A stretch of DNA of 64,000 bases from Vallitalea guaymasensis (lineage in GTDB: Bacteria; Bacillota; Clostridia; Lachnospirales; Vallitaleaceae): positions 4,278,001 through 4,342,000 of the forward strand of contig NZ_CP058561.1 in NCBI RefSeq assembly GCF_018141425.1. The letters run 5' to 3'. The first letter of the stretch is position 1, and each line of letters begins with the position of its first letter. The notes under the pieces are model-generated. The model saw only the letters and a program-made list of their open reading frames with translations. It did not search any database and was not told where the DNA came from. Shown here piece after piece: positions 1-9,747 of the stretch. A program made the position numbers and the translations under genes.

Positions 1-534
1 GAAAATATGCAATTTGCTTCATTAACAGCAGCATTGCAAACAGGAAAAGTTGATTTTGTTGCAGCTGGTATGACAAATACACCAGAAAGAGCTGAAGAAG
101 TTAATTTCTCAGAAGATTATTTTACTGCTTCACAAGTAATAATCGTTAAAAAAGATAGTGACACAGTTAAATCAAAAGAAGATTTAGTGGGTAAAAAGAT
201 AGGTGTTCAATTAGGAACAACTGGTGAAATTGAATCTAAAGAAATCGAAGGTGCAACTGTTGAATCTTATGACGCAGGTTATTCAGCTGTTATGAGTCTA
301 GTTAATGGTAAATTAGATGCAGTAGTTATTGACCAAAAACCTGCTGAAAAATTTGTTGAGCAAAATGATAAGATCATGATTCTTGATGAAGAATTAACTA
401 AAGAGAATTATGCAATTGCTGTAAATAAAGAAAACGAAGAATTATTGAAAACAATTAATGAAGTAATCAAAGAGATACAGGAAAATGGCGAATATGACGC
501 CTTATATGAAAAATACTTCGGTGAAAAAGAGTAA
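1..534 (+). CDS. Amino-acid ABC transporter substrate-binding protein, 5' truncated
   Basis: The reading frame is open from base 1, so the signal peptide and first lobe lie outside the window. The visible 177 codons are the second half of a family 3 periplasmic-type binding protein. It has the usual FxSLxxALQxGKVD stretch near the start, the AGMTxTxER motif (about residues 23-31 here), then the GKKIGVQLGTTGE hinge segment and a C-terminal YxALYEKYFG end. Such proteins capture polar amino acids outside the membrane and deliver them to a permease. The permease and ATPase follow at 862 and 1577 on the same strand, so this is the binding component of that importer. The substrate cannot be told from sequence. 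A 327-base structured gap separates it from the permease. Confidence 0.9.
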   Translation, partial: ENMQFASLTAALQTGKVDFVAAGMTNTPERAEEVNFSEDYFTASQVIIVKKDSDTVKSKEDLVGKKIGVQLGTTGEIESKEIEGATVESYDAGYSAVMSLVNGKLDAVVIDQKPAEKFVEQNDKIMILDEELTKENYAIAVNKENEELLKTINEVIKEIQENGEYDALYEKYFGEKE

Positions 535-591
535 AAAATTATTATGCAAGTTAGATAAAGAGAGCTAGCCTTTCTTTATTATAACAATTAT

Positions 592-722
592 ATCCTTTCA
601 ACCTTACTTTCAAATATATTTGAGAGTATGAGTTTAGTAGTTATTACTACTTACCCAAATAGGAAAGTGGACTTCCCATCTGCTTTCCTAACTCCTTGTA
701 TATGGGTTGAAAATGATAGGAT
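592..722 (+). ncRNA. Candidate multi-helix structured RNA between binding protein and permease
   Basis: A closing stem can be drawn from 592-603 with 705-722 (TTCAACC against GGTTGAA, and ATCCT against AGGAT, with a 6-base bulge). It encloses three separate hairpins: 606-627 (9 bp, loop TATA), 636-651 (6 bp) and 660-690 (AGGAAAG with CTTTCCT plus an inner TGG/CCA). This three-hairpin junction looks like a folded RNA, perhaps a riboswitch or an attenuator that lowers permease expression relative to the binding protein. It matches no riboswitch consensus I know. Pairing was read by eye; conservation is untested. Confidence 0.4.
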
Positions 723-755
723 GTTTTTCTTGATTTGATAAGAATAAGTTAAGGG

Positions 756-828
756 ATTGCAAAATTATAACTAAATATGCAAAGAATTTTATGAATATAC
801 ATTGGTATGGATAGTTTGATTTTGCAAT
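756..828 (+). other. Long imperfect hairpin just before the permease gene
   Basis: ATTGCAAAAT at 756-765 pairs perfectly with ATTTTGCAAT at 819-828, and AACTA (769-773) pairs with TAGTT (812-816). The loop is about 38 bases. There is no T tract after it, so it is not a standard terminator. It ends about 24 bases before the permease ribosome binding site and could affect message stability or translation. Confidence 0.4.
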
Positions 829-861
829 TTCTTAAGAAAAAATAGGAATGTAGGTGATCAG

Positions 862-1590
862 GTGAATTTTTCATTAATTTATATGTCAGAGATAACTAAC
901 TACTTTGAACACTTTTTTAAAATAGTTTTCGGACCTGAAAAGGGAGCGGGAAGTTATCCACGATATTTGTATTGGCTAAATGGTATCAAATTTTCATTGG
1001 AGGTTACTCTATTAGCTGCACTTATTGGTATAGCAATCGGAATATGTATTGCTATGTGTAAGCTATCAAAGCATAAGATTGTTAGAGCGCTTGCTTCTGT
1101 ATATACTGATTTGATTAGAGGAACTCCTGTACTTATACAAATTTTATTTATTTACCTAGTTGTTTTTTCAGCTAGTGATTTGCCGAAGCTTGTTATTGGG
1201 GCAATAGCCTTTGGTATTAATAGTGGAGCCTATGTAGCAGAAATCATTAGAGCTGGTATACAAGGACTGGATAGAGGACAGATGGAAGCTGCTCGTTCAT
1301 TAGGTATGCCATATGGAATGGCTATGAAACATATAATTATTCCCCAGGCAATAAGAAATATTTTGCCAACATTAGTTAATGAGTTTATTGTACTTTTAAA
1401 AGAGACATCTGTTATAGGATATATTGCAGGGAATGATATTTTAAAAGCTACGAATACTATTATAAGTCAAACTTACTCGCCTGTTGAACCGTTAATTACT
1501 TCAGCAGTCATTTATCTAATATTAACATCAATATTTACATTTATTATGAGAAAAATCGAGAGGAGGTTAAGAGCTGGTGATATACGTTAA
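862..1590 (+). CDS. Amino-acid ABC transporter permease (HisM/GlnP type)
   Basis: This 242-residue integral membrane protein forms the channel of a polar amino-acid importer. Evidence is the RGTPVLIQI motif (about residues 83-91), the EAA loop with [13 protein letters not shown] around 140-152 that docks on the ATPase, and four to five hydrophobic segments. The start is GTG 862, preceded by AGGTGAT at 852-858. ATG 883, seven codons on, is an alternative. It follows the binding-protein gene after a structured 327-base gap and overlaps the ATPase gene by 14 bases, so the last two are translationally coupled. Confidence 0.93.
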   Translation: MNFSLIYMSEITNYFEHFFKIVFGPEKGAGSYPRYLYWLNGIKFSLEVTLLAALIGIAIGICIAMCKLSKHKIVRALASVYTDLIRGTPVLIQILFIYLVVFSASDLPKLVIGAIAFGINSGAYVAEIIRAGIQGLDRGQMEAARSLGMPYGMAMKHIIIPQAIRNILPTLVNEFIVLLKETSVIGYIAGNDILKATNTIISQTYSPVEPLITSAVIYLILTSIFTFIMRKIERRLRAGDIR

Positions 1591-2299
1591 TGATTTACAT
1601 AAAAAATTTGGTGAATTACATGTATTGAAAGGGATTAATACCCATATTAAGAAAGGTGAAGTGGTAGTAGTTATTGGACCTAGTGGTTCAGGTAAAAGTA
1701 CTTTTTTAAGATGTCTTAACCTACTGGAAGTTCCTACTGAAGGTAGTATCATATTTGAGGATGTAGATATTACAAGCAAAAGAAATAATATTAATGTTCA
1801 GAGACAGAAGATGGGAATGGTTTTTCAACAGTTCAATCTTTTCCCTCATATGACCGTTCTTGATAATATAACTCTTTCACCTATAAAAGTTAAAAAGATA
1901 CCTAAAGGGGATGCAGAGAAAAAAGCTATGGCTTTATTGGCTCGTGTAGGATTAGAAGATAAAGCTGACGCTTATCCAAAACAATTATCTGGAGGTCAAA
2001 AGCAAAGGATTGCCATTGTTAGGGCATTGGCAATGGAACCTGATGTTATGCTGTTTGATGAACCTACATCAGCTCTTGACCCTGAGATGGTAGGAGAAGT
2101 ATTGGATGTTATGAAGCAATTGGCTTCTGAAGGCATGACTATGGTTGTAGTTACTCATGAAATGGGATTTGCTAGAGAAGTGGGTACAAGATTGTTCTTT
2201 ATGGACGAAGGGATTATAGCAGAAGAAGGTAATCCAAGAGAAATTTTTGATAATCCTAAGAATGAAAGGACTAAGGAATTTTTTAGTAAAGTCCTATAG
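1577..2299 (+). CDS. Amino-acid ABC transporter ATP-binding protein (GlnQ type)
   Basis: The 240-residue ATPase drives amino-acid import with the permease encoded just upstream. It has Walker [10 protein letters not shown] at residues 34-42, the Q-loop [13 protein letters not shown], the ABC signature LSGGQKQR and the Walker B/D-loop [11 protein letters not shown], followed by the H-loop VTHEMGFA. Length and motif order are typical of the GlnQ/HisP family. The start is GTG 1577, with AGGAGG at 1561-1566 lying inside the end of the permease gene (14-base overlap). A terminator at 2416 probably closes the operon. Confidence 0.95.
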   Translation: MIYVNDLHKKFGELHVLKGINTHIKKGEVVVVIGPSGSGKSTFLRCLNLLEVPTEGSIIFEDVDITSKRNNINVQRQKMGMVFQQFNLFPHMTVLDNITLSPIKVKKIPKGDAEKKAMALLARVGLEDKADAYPKQLSGGQKQRIAIVRALAMEPDVMLFDEPTSALDPEMVGEVLDVMKQLASEGMTMVVVTHEMGFAREVGTRLFFMDEGIIAEEGNPREIFDNPKNERTKEFFSKVL

Positions 2300-2415
2300 G
2301 ATGGTATTAGATTATTTGTTATAGTCAGTGTATAATGTTATTGGCATAAAGAAAAATAATGGATAATGGATAATTTTTACTAGATAAGCAATTTTATGTA
2401 GATTTTTGTTTGTTG

Positions 2416-2444
2416 GCACCTTATAATATAATAGGGTGCTTTTG
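2416..2444 (+). terminator. Rho-independent terminator after amino-acid ABC operon
   Basis: GCACC (2416-2420) pairs with GGGTGC (2434-2439) across an AT-rich extension, followed by TTTTGTGTT. It lies 117 bases after the ATPase stop codon. Confidence 0.65.
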
Positions 2445-2510
2445 TGTTATAGTATTTTGCAAGTAAGTCAGAAAAAGTGTTTTGCATCAATCTAACTAAA
2501 GGGGGATTAT

Positions 2511-4103
2511 ATGAAAAAAGTATTTGTGTGGTGTAATATCGTAATTATAACAATAACGCTGCTATGTAGTTCTAGTAATATATATGCAGAGGATAATATT
2601 ATACAGGAATTGAGAGTCGGGTTAAGACAATTATATGAGGAGAAAGAGTCTATTACAGTTAGTAATAAAGTTTTGAATATGGGGTATGTTGTGCAGGATG
2701 AATATATATCTGAACAGGTGTTCATGTCAAATGATGGTTTCGTATTCAGGGCTGCTACTTTTGACTACTTAATATCTATAAATAGTTTTGATACTTATGA
2801 TAAGGCTAATGAGAGTGTTAAGTCTTTAAAGGGTCAGGGTTATAAAGCTTATGTTGGGAATGCTTCAAAAGGTATATGGAAGATATATATTGAGGCGCAA
2901 AATAGTGATGAAGCTAGGATTTTTTTATCAAAGTTGAATGGAAAAGATGGATTAACTTATGAAAAAGTAGCTGATAATGGTTGCAGGACAATCATGGAGT
3001 TATCAGCAGGTGAATGTCTTGTTATGGAAAACACATATCAATATCCTCAGTTTTCTTCTATGAGCAATGATGAAGATACTAATTTTATTGATTTGGGAGA
3101 TAGACAATACAGAGGTAGATTAGAGTTCGGCAGATATGATGAGTCTGGTATTACAGCAATTAATATAGTTCCTATGAATTATTATCTATATAGTGTGTTA
3201 GCATCGGAAATGTCACCATCTTGGCCTATTGAAGCTTTGAAAGCCCAAGCTCTTGCAGCAAGGAATTATGCTGTTTATTATATGCAGAGAGACAGCAAAT
3301 ATCCTAATAAGCCATATGTAGTGTGTGACAAAACCAATTCTCAAGCATATAAAGGATGTTCGGTTGAACACCCCAATACTATAATAGCTGTTAATGAGAC
3401 AGCAAATGAGTTGATTTATTATCAAGGTGAAGTTATTCAAGCTACGTTCTTTTCCACAAGTGGTGGACATACTGAGAATAGTGAAAATGTATGGAATGGT
3501 ACAGTGCCATTTATGAAGGGGGTATCTGATATCTATGAAATGCAGCCAGCTAAGAAGCCGTGGATTGTAGAGCGTACTTCTGAAGAAATAAAGCAAAGAT
3601 TGGCAAATTATAGTATTGATATAGGAGATGTTACAGATGTTATTCCTATGGGTTATACAGACAGTAAGCGAGTTATTGACCTTAAGATAGTAGGAACACA
3701 GGGTGAACATATAATTAATAAAGAAACTATTAGAATATGGTTAGGATTATATAGTAGAAAATTTACTCTAGTAAAAGAAGACTATTCCAATAAAAAAATG
3801 TTTAATGTTATGGCAGCAGGTTCATTTGTAAAAGTTAAAAATATTAACAACGTGTATGTTGCTACTGGTTCTAATAGCAGCAGAAAGCTATCGGTCAATG
3901 ATGAACAGTTGATTGTCGTTAGTGGACATAATATTGATAGTATTCCAACCATAGCTGGTAAAAAAGATACTTATATATTTGTGGGACAAGGTTATGGACA
4001 TGGAGTTGGAATGAGCCAATCAGGTGCTAAAGGGATGGCGTTGGAAGGTTTTACATATGATGAAATTCTAAAATATTATTATAAAGGTGTAGATATTAAG
4101 TAA
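2511..4103 (+). CDS. SpoIID/LytB-domain secreted protein with SPOR-like repeat
   Basis: The 530-residue protein starts with a signal peptide (hydrophobic residues about 5-22, then SSNIYAED). Residues about 84-145 resemble a SPOR peptidoglycan-binding domain. The SpoIID domain follows from about residue 205 (MNYYLYSVLASEMSP, EALKAQALAARNYA). The C-terminus carries the family's GQGYGHGVGMSQSGAKG near residue 490. SpoIID enzymes are lytic transglycosylases acting on denuded glycan strands during engulfment; LytB-type relatives modify amidases. This gene is not beside spoIIQ, so it is better called a SpoIID-family cell-wall enzyme than SpoIID itself. AAGGGGGA precedes ATG 2511. It appears monocistronic. 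Confidence 0.85.
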   Translation: MKKVFVWCNIVIITITLLCSSSNIYAEDNIIQELRVGLRQLYEEKESITVSNKVLNMGYVVQDEYISEQVFMSNDGFVFRAATFDYLISINSFDTYDKANESVKSLKGQGYKAYVGNASKGIWKIYIEAQNSDEARIFLSKLNGKDGLTYEKVADNGCRTIMELSAGECLVMENTYQYPQFSSMSNDEDTNFIDLGDRQYRGRLEFGRYDESGITAINIVPMNYYLYSVLASEMSPSWPIEALKAQALAARNYAVYYMQRDSKYPNKPYVVCDKTNSQAYKGCSVEHPNTIIAVNETANELIYYQGEVIQATFFSTSGGHTENSENVWNGTVPFMKGVSDIYEMQPAKKPWIVERTSEEIKQRLANYSIDIGDVTDVIPMGYTDSKRVIDLKIVGTQGEHIINKETIRIWLGLYSRKFTLVKEDYSNKKMFNVMAAGSFVKVKNINNVYVATGSNSSRKLSVNDEQLIVVSGHNIDSIPTIAGKKDTYIFVGQGYGHGVGMSQSGAKGMALEGFTYDEILKYYYKGVDIK

Positions 4104-4184
4104 TAAATAGTAGTATAATAGGATAGGATTTTAATATCATGAATGATATTTAGTAAATATATTTAGAAGGAATAGGAGACATTA

Positions 4185-5210
4185 ATGAAACGTAAAGATT
4201 TTGATTTTAATTTACCAGAGGAATTAATTGCACAGGATCCTTTGAAGGACAGGTCAAGTTCAAGGATGTTAGTACTTAATAAAGAAACAGGGGAAACTAA
4301 GCATAAAATATTCAAGGATATTATAGATTATTTAGATAAAGGTGATTGCTTAGTATTGAATAATACAAGAGTAATACCAGCAAGATTAATTGGAAGTAGA
4401 GAAAAAACTCATGGAAAAGTTGAGTTCTTATTATTAAAAAGACTAGAAAATGATAATTGGGAAGTAATGGTAAAACCAGGTAGGAAAGCAAAACCTGGTG
4501 ATAGAATAGAATTTGGTAATGGTTTATTGAAGGCAGAGGTCTTAGAAGTTGTTGAGGGTGGAAATAGAATAGCTAGATTTGAGTATGAAGGTATATTTGA
4601 ACAAGTATTGGATGAACTAGGACAAATGCCTCTACCACCTTATATAACACATCAATTGGAAGATAAAGAGAGATATCAAACTGTTTATGCAAAACATAGA
4701 GGATCTGCGGCAGCGCCAACGGCAGGATTACATTTTACACCTGACCTATTGAAGGCAGTTGAAGATAAAGGAATAAAGATTGCTTATGTAACTCTCCATG
4801 TAGGACTCGGAACTTTTAGACCAGTAAAAGTTGATGATATACTAGAGCATACAATGCATTCTGAATATTATTGGATTGAAGAGGAAGAAGCAGATAAAAT
4901 TAATGAAACCAAGAAAAACGGTGGAAGAGTTATTGCAGTTGGGACAACCAGTAGTCGTACTTTGGAATCTGTTGCTGACGATAACGGTTATGTAAAAGCA
5001 TCAAAAGGATGGACAGACATATTCATTTATCCAGGTTATAAATTCAAAGTGGTAGATGCTTTGATTACTAACTTCCATTTGCCAGAATCAACATTGATTA
5101 TGTTAGTTTCAGCGCTAGCAGGAAGAGAAAATGTATTAAATGCTTATAAAATTGCAGTATATGAAAGATATAGATTCTTTAGTTTTGGAGATGCGATGCT
5201 TATTAAATAA
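4185..5210 (+). CDS. queA: S-adenosylmethionine:tRNA ribosyltransferase-isomerase QueA
   Basis: The enzyme transfers the ribosyl part of SAM onto 7-aminomethyl-7-deazaguanine in tRNA to make epoxyqueuosine. The 341-residue product has the full family signature: N-terminal [28 protein letters not shown] (about 58-70), [33 protein letters not shown] and the C-terminal [29 protein letters not shown]. Its usual partners (tgt, ruvB, yajC) are not adjacent. It ends at a good terminator, so it is probably transcribed alone. An 18-base palindrome (AATATCATGAATGATATT, 4133-4150) lies upstream, function unknown. ATG 4185 follows AATAGGAGAC. Confidence 0.96.
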   Translation: MKRKDFDFNLPEELIAQDPLKDRSSSRMLVLNKETGETKHKIFKDIIDYLDKGDCLVLNNTRVIPARLIGSREKTHGKVEFLLLKRLENDNWEVMVKPGRKAKPGDRIEFGNGLLKAEVLEVVEGGNRIARFEYEGIFEQVLDELGQMPLPPYITHQLEDKERYQTVYAKHRGSAAAPTAGLHFTPDLLKAVEDKGIKIAYVTLHVGLGTFRPVKVDDILEHTMHSEYYWIEEEEADKINETKKNGGRVIAVGTTSSRTLESVADDNGYVKASKGWTDIFIYPGYKFKVVDALITNFHLPESTLIMLVSALAGRENVLNAYKIAVYERYRFFSFGDAMLIK

Positions 5211-5277
5211 CAAAAATAGTAAGTAAGAACTTTTGTTTAGAAATATAATAGATAAAAACACGCAAAGCAACAACAAG

Positions 5278-5313
5278 ACAGGGTTACTGATGTTTACAGT
5301 AAGTCTGTTTTTT
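5278..5313 (+). terminator. Rho-independent terminator after queA
   Basis: ACAGGGTTACTG (5278-5289) pairs with CAGTAAGTCTGT (5297-5308) with one mismatch and one wobble, followed by a run of six T. Confidence 0.85.
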
Positions 5314-5522
5314 ATAACTAAAATTAGAAACTATTATATAGCTGTTTTATATTGGAAAAAATAAGAATATAATATAGAAAAATTGTTAATAAACTGTTAA
5401 TTTCATAAATAATTTAGTAAATAATATGGACTAATAACTGTAAATGTGTTAAGTTAATAAGATAGTAAGGATAAAAGTAACTAAGCAGATAGTTGTTTGT
5501 TTTTATATAGGAGATGATATAT
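5314..5522 (+). other. Leader region of the clpE-like gene, no recognised operator
   Basis: About 200 bases of AT-rich sequence precede the Clp gene. I looked for the tandem CtsR heptads (GGTCAAA-like) expected for clp genes and for a CIRCE element and saw neither. The ribosome binding site TAGGAG is at 5508-5513. Confidence 0.5.
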
Positions 5523-7898
5523 ATGAAGTGCTCAATTTGCCATAAAAATACAGCAGTTGTTTTTGTTTCAAAGATAGTTGATGGAAAGCAAGAACGTTTA
5601 GGTATGTGTCTTCCATGTGCACAAAAAAGTGGTATCGCACCTCTAGACCAGCTAATGGGTCAAAGTGGTATGAGTCCAGAAGAATTTGAGAATGTTAATC
5701 AACAGATGATGACTATGTTTGAAAATGTGGATATGGATGAATTAACATCTTCAATGAGCGATCCTGATGGAGCGGAAGGCGGTAATTCTTTTATGAATTT
5801 ATTAAATAGTGCCTTTTCTGGATTGAAAAATAGTAATAAATCAGAGTTTCAACCTGAAGAAGATATAGAACAGGAACAGGATCAAGAACAAATACCTAAT
5901 ACAAATAATCCTTCTGGTTCTGGTGTTAGAACTAAGAAGAAAAAGGCTGCCAAGAAAAATAAGCGTAAATATCTTGATACTTATGGTATTAATTTAACAG
6001 AAAATGCCATTAATGGTAAAGTAGATAGAATTATTGGTAGAAATAGAGAAATAGATAGAGTTATACAGATATTGAACCGTCGTTCTAAAAATAATCCTAT
6101 TCTCATTGGAGAACCAGGGGTAGGTAAAACGGCAATTGCTGAGGGGCTTGCAGTAAGGATAGTGGAAAATCAAATACCTGCAAAACTAATTGGTACCGAA
6201 ATCTACTTGTTGGATTTGACCGCTGTTGTTGCTGGTACACAATTTAGAGGACAGTTTGAATCTAGAATGAAAGCTATAATCAACGAAGCAAAAGAGTGTG
6301 GTAACGTAATACTTGTTATAGATGAAGTCCATAACATTGTTGGAGCTGGTGAAGCAGAAGGCGGTTCAATGAATGCTGCTAATATTTTAAAACCTGCTTT
6401 AGCTAGAGGTGAAATACAAGTAATAGGTGCTACAACCCTTGATGAATACAGAAAACACATAGAAAAGGATACAGCATTAGAAAGAAGATTCCAGCCTGTT
6501 AAGGTTGATGAACCTAGTGCTGAAGATAGTATAGAGATACTAAAAGGGATTAAGAATTATTACGAGGATTTTCATAAGGTTAAGATATCAGATGAGATTA
6601 TAGAATATGCAGTAAACCTTTCAGAAAGATATATCAACGATAGATTTCTACCTGATAAGGCAATTGATGTCATTGATGAAGCTGGTTCTCGTGCTAATTT
6701 ATTAAATCTAGGATTAGTTGAATTAGAAGCATTAAGAAGAGAATTAAGCAAAGTCATTGATGAGAAAGAAGAAGCGGCAGCAAATGATGATTATGAAAAA
6801 GCTGCTAGGTGTAAAGTAAGTGAGTTTGAATTGCTTTCTAAGATTGAAAAGATAGAGAAACAATGTAATAACGTAGCTATTAATAAGGAAGATATCGCAT
6901 ATGTTATTGAAGCATGGACTAAGATTCCTGTTCAAAACATATCTGAATCAGAAGCTAAGAAACTTCTTAACTTAGAAGATAGATTGCATGAGAGAGTTAT
7001 AGGACAAGAGAATGCAGTTGTTAGGTTATCTAAATCAATTAGAAGAAATCGTTCTGGATTCAGAAAGAGGAAAAAACCTTCATCATTTATTTTTGTAGGT
7101 CCTACTGGTGTAGGTAAGACTGAATTGACTAAGGCTTTGGCTCATGAATTATATGGTACAGAAGATGCTATGATCAGATTTGATATGTCAGAGTTCATGG
7201 AGAAACATACTGTATCCAAATTGATTGGAGCACCTCCAGGATACGTAGGATTTGATCAAGCTGGTCAGCTTACTGAAAAAGTAAGACGTAAACCATATTC
7301 AGTTATATTGTTAGATGAAATTGAGAAGGCTCATGCTGATGTTTTTAATATTCTACTTCAGATATTAGAAGATGGAAGACTGACTGATAATACTGGACGT
7401 GTGGTAAGTTTTGAAGATACTGTAGTTATTATGACATCTAATGCAGGTACAGCTCAGAAAACTAATGGTATTGGTTTTGGTAAAAATGATTTTGACAGTC
7501 TTGAACGTAAATGCAAAGAAGCTTTAGAACAGGTATTTAGACCTGAATTTCTTAATAGAGTAGATGAGACGGTAGTATTTACTGAGTTGAATAAGGATGA
7601 ACTTAGAGATATTATTGATTTGATGTTGAATGAAGTAATTACAGAAGCAAAACTTAAGAATATTACTATTAAGATTGCTGAGGACATCAAAGAATTCATC
7701 TTGGAAAAAGGTTATGATGCAAAATATGGTGCTAGACCATTAAGAAGAACGATACAAAGATATATTGAAGATGAGATTGCCGAAAGTTACATTAAGGGTA
7801 ATATAAAAGATGGTTGTACGGCAATTCTTAATTTGAAAGATGATAAGATTGTGATTAAAGTAAAGGATAAAGATATAGATACAATTGAACATGAATAA
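5523..7898 (+). CDS. clpE: ClpE-like AAA+ unfoldase with N-terminal zinc finger
   Basis: This 791-residue Clp/HSP100 ATPase unfolds proteins and probably feeds ClpP. The N-terminus has C3-x2-C6, 22 residues, then C29-x2-C32, the zinc-finger spacing described for ClpE, instead of the ClpC N-domain repeats. A Q/E-rich, lysine-rich linker follows (about 110-150). D1 has Walker A GEPGVGKT at about 196-203 and VIDEVHN. A UVR-like coiled coil lies near 413-445. D2 has GPTGVGKT at about 526 and LLDEIEKAH. I chose ATG 5523, not ATG 5514, because TAGGAG ends at 5513, leaving 9 bases to 5523 and none to 5514; starting with MKC also fits the family. The mcsA/mcsB/ctsR genes are not beside it. Confidence 0.88.
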   Translation: MKCSICHKNTAVVFVSKIVDGKQERLGMCLPCAQKSGIAPLDQLMGQSGMSPEEFENVNQQMMTMFENVDMDELTSSMSDPDGAEGGNSFMNLLNSAFSGLKNSNKSEFQPEEDIEQEQDQEQIPNTNNPSGSGVRTKKKKAAKKNKRKYLDTYGINLTENAINGKVDRIIGRNREIDRVIQILNRRSKNNPILIGEPGVGKTAIAEGLAVRIVENQIPAKLIGTEIYLLDLTAVVAGTQFRGQFESRMKAIINEAKECGNVILVIDEVHNIVGAGEAEGGSMNAANILKPALARGEIQVIGATTLDEYRKHIEKDTALERRFQPVKVDEPSAEDSIEILKGIKNYYEDFHKVKISDEIIEYAVNLSERYINDRFLPDKAIDVIDEAGSRANLLNLGLVELEALRRELSKVIDEKEEAAANDDYEKAARCKVSEFELLSKIEKIEKQCNNVAINKEDIAYVIEAWTKIPVQNISESEAKKLLNLEDRLHERVIGQENAVVRLSKSIRRNRSGFRKRKKPSSFIFVGPTGVGKTELTKALAHELYGTEDAMIRFDMSEFMEKHTVSKLIGAPPGYVGFDQAGQLTEKVRRKPYSVILLDEIEKAHADVFNILLQILEDGRLTDNTGRVVSFEDTVVIMTSNAGTAQKTNGIGFGKNDFDSLERKCKEALEQVFRPEFLNRVDETVVFTELNKDELRDIIDLMLNEVITEAKLKNITIKIAEDIKEFILEKGYDAKYGARPLRRTIQRYIEDEIAESYIKGNIKDGCTAILNLKDDKIVIKVKDKDIDTIEHE

Positions 7899-7904
7899 TA
7901 TTTG

Positions 7905-7927
7905 TAGGCTGCCTAATGGGTGGCCTA
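7905..7927 (+). terminator. Probable weak terminator after clpE
   Basis: TAGGCTGCC pairs with GGTGGCCTA (two wobbles, loop TAATG), followed only by a T-rich stretch (TAATATTGTTT). Confidence 0.5.
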
Positions 7928-8003
7928 TAATATTGTTTAAAATATTTTGTATACACATATTGACATTTGTAAAAAAAAATGATAATCTTATAATACATTT
8001 AAA

Positions 8004-8022
8004 TCCTAGTATTCTACTAGGA
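8004..8022 (+). promoter_or_regulatory. Perfect palindrome before iscR, probable IscR operator
   Basis: TCCTAGTA-TTC-TACTAGGA is a perfect 8-bp dyad 20 bases before the iscR start. A TTGACA (7960-7965) with GATAAT (7981, 15-base spacer) or TATAAT (7989, 23-base spacer) lies just upstream. The position suggests autoregulation by the Rrf2-family product. The exact promoter is unclear because neither spacer is ideal. Confidence 0.6.
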
Positions 8023-8041
8023 ATTGAATTGAGGTGTTAGT

Positions 8042-8461
8042 ATGAAATTATCGACGAGAGGTAGATATGGTTTGAGAGCTATGGTAGATCTAGTTGTGAA
8101 TAGCAAGGAAACCAATATCTCGTTAAAAAGCATATCCCAGCGGCAAGGTATTTCCATGAACTATCTTGAACAAATTATTTCTGTTCTTAAGAAATCAGGG
8201 TATGTTAAAAGTGTAAGAGGTGCAAAAGGTGGATATTCATTGGCAAAATCGCCCAAGGATATTTCTGTTGGAGATATTTTAAGAGCACTAGAAGGTGACC
8301 TTAATCCGGTGGATTGTGCTTTGGTTAATGAAGATAAACAATGTGATGAAGCTGATTGCTGTATTACAAAGGTTGTTTGGAAAAAAATTAGTGATAGTAT
8401 TAATGACGTCGTTAATAATATATCATTGCAAGATTTGGTAGAAGGTCATAATGATTTATAG
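8042..8461 (+). CDS. iscR: Rrf2-family transcriptional regulator IscR
   Basis: The 139-residue protein begins MKLSTRGRYGLRAMVDL, the Rrf2 winged-helix start, with the recognition helix region ISMNYLEQIISVLKKSGYV around residues 37-55 and the RGAKGGYSLA wing. The C-terminal third has cysteines (VDCA, KQCD, DCC) that in IscR-type members hold a [2Fe-2S] cluster. It heads iscS-iscU-mnmA, so it probably senses Fe-S supply and controls the operon from the palindrome at 8004. A CymR-type role is possible, but the cysteines and neighbours favour IscR. ATG 8042 has GAGGTG upstream. Confidence 0.88.
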   Translation: MKLSTRGRYGLRAMVDLVVNSKETNISLKSISQRQGISMNYLEQIISVLKKSGYVKSVRGAKGGYSLAKSPKDISVGDILRALEGDLNPVDCALVNEDKQCDEADCCITKVVWKKISDSINDVVNNISLQDLVEGHNDL

Positions 8462-8514
8462 TAAAATCTAGAAGAATATGATTAATAAAATATACAGTAA
8501 AAGAGGAGATAAAG

Positions 8515-9696
8515 ATGGATAGAAGAGTATATTTTGATAATGCTGCTACAACTAGTGTTCATCCAGAAGTGTTGGAAGCAATGTTACCATATTTTACACA
8601 AAATTTTGGTAATCCTTCAAGTATATATGAAATAGGACAAATTAATAAAAATGCTATAGATGATGCAAGAGAGCAAGTTGCGAAATTAATAGGTGCCAAG
8701 CCAGTAGAAATATTTTTTACTAGTGGAGCGACAGAAGCTGATAACTGGGCTATAAAAGGTATAGCAGAGAGTTATAAGAATAAAGGAAATCATATTATAA
8801 CTTCAACTGTTGAACATCACGCTGTTTTACACACATGTGAATATCTTGAGAAAAATGGATTTGAAGTTACTTATTTACCTGTTGATGAAAATGGATTGAT
8901 AAGTATAGACGATCTTAAGAATGCAATAAAAGATACAACAATCCTAATAACAATTATGTTTGCTAATAATGAGATAGGAACTATTCAGCCAATAAAAGAG
9001 ATTGGTGAAGTAGCTAGAGAAAATAAAATTATTTTCCATACTGATGCTGTACAAGCTATCGGACAGGTTCCAGTAGATGTAGAAGATATGAATATTGATA
9101 TGTTATCATTGACTGGTCATAAGCTCAATGGACCAAAAGGTACAGGTGCCTTGTATGTTAAGAAAGGGATTAAGCTTAAGGCTTTCATTCACGGTGGAGC
9201 TCAAGAGAGAAGACGTCGTGGTGGAACAGAGAATGTTCCAGGTATTGTTGGATTAGGTAAAGCATCAGAGATTGCTGAATCCAACATGGAAGAAAAGACT
9301 AAGAAATTAAATAAATTAAGAGATAAATTGATAAAAGGCATTAAGGAAGAAATACCATATTGCAAGTTGAATGGTGACCCAGTAAAAAGATTACCTAACA
9401 ATGTTAATTATAGTTTTGAATTCATTGAAGGAGAATCCTTACTTATTATGTTAGACATGAAAGGTATAAGTGCATCTAGCGGTTCTGCCTGTACATCAGG
9501 TTCACTTGATCCATCTCATGTATTATTAGGTATTGGTCTTCCTCATGAAATAGCACATGGTTCATTAAGATTAACTTTAGGAATTGATAATACAGAAGAA
9601 GATGTAGATTATATTATTGAAGTATTACCAGGAATAGTTAAGAGATTAAGAGATATGTCACCTTTATATGAGGATTTTGTAAAAAACAATAAATAG
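8515..9696 (+). CDS. iscS: Cysteine desulfurase (IscS/NifS)
   Basis: This PLP enzyme removes sulfur from cysteine to give an enzyme-bound persulfide for Fe-S clusters and tRNA thiolation. The 393-residue product shows the N-terminal [14 protein letters not shown], the PLP lysine K203 in [12 protein letters not shown], and the persulfide cysteine C326 in [10 protein letters not shown] on a flexible loop. It lies 53 bases after iscR and 51 bases before iscU, matching the clostridial iscR-nifS-nifU-trmU order. RBS AGAGGAG precedes ATG 8515. Confidence 0.96.
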   Translation: MDRRVYFDNAATTSVHPEVLEAMLPYFTQNFGNPSSIYEIGQINKNAIDDAREQVAKLIGAKPVEIFFTSGATEADNWAIKGIAESYKNKGNHIITSTVEHHAVLHTCEYLEKNGFEVTYLPVDENGLISIDDLKNAIKDTTILITIMFANNEIGTIQPIKEIGEVARENKIIFHTDAVQAIGQVPVDVEDMNIDMLSLTGHKLNGPKGTGALYVKKGIKLKAFIHGGAQERRRRGGTENVPGIVGLGKASEIAESNMEEKTKKLNKLRDKLIKGIKEEIPYCKLNGDPVKRLPNNVNYSFEFIEGESLLIMLDMKGISASSGSACTSGSLDPSHVLLGIGLPHEIAHGSLRLTLGIDNTEEDVDYIIEVLPGIVKRLRDMSPLYEDFVKNNK

Positions 9697-9747
9697 AGTA
9701 AATAATTAGGTACTTATTAATAAATAAAAAAAATTGAGGTGTTAGTT

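Noticed and set aside
5211-5522. CtsR or CIRCE operator before the clpE-like gene
   Set aside because: I searched by eye for tandem GGTCAAA-like heptads and the CIRCE dyad and found neither.
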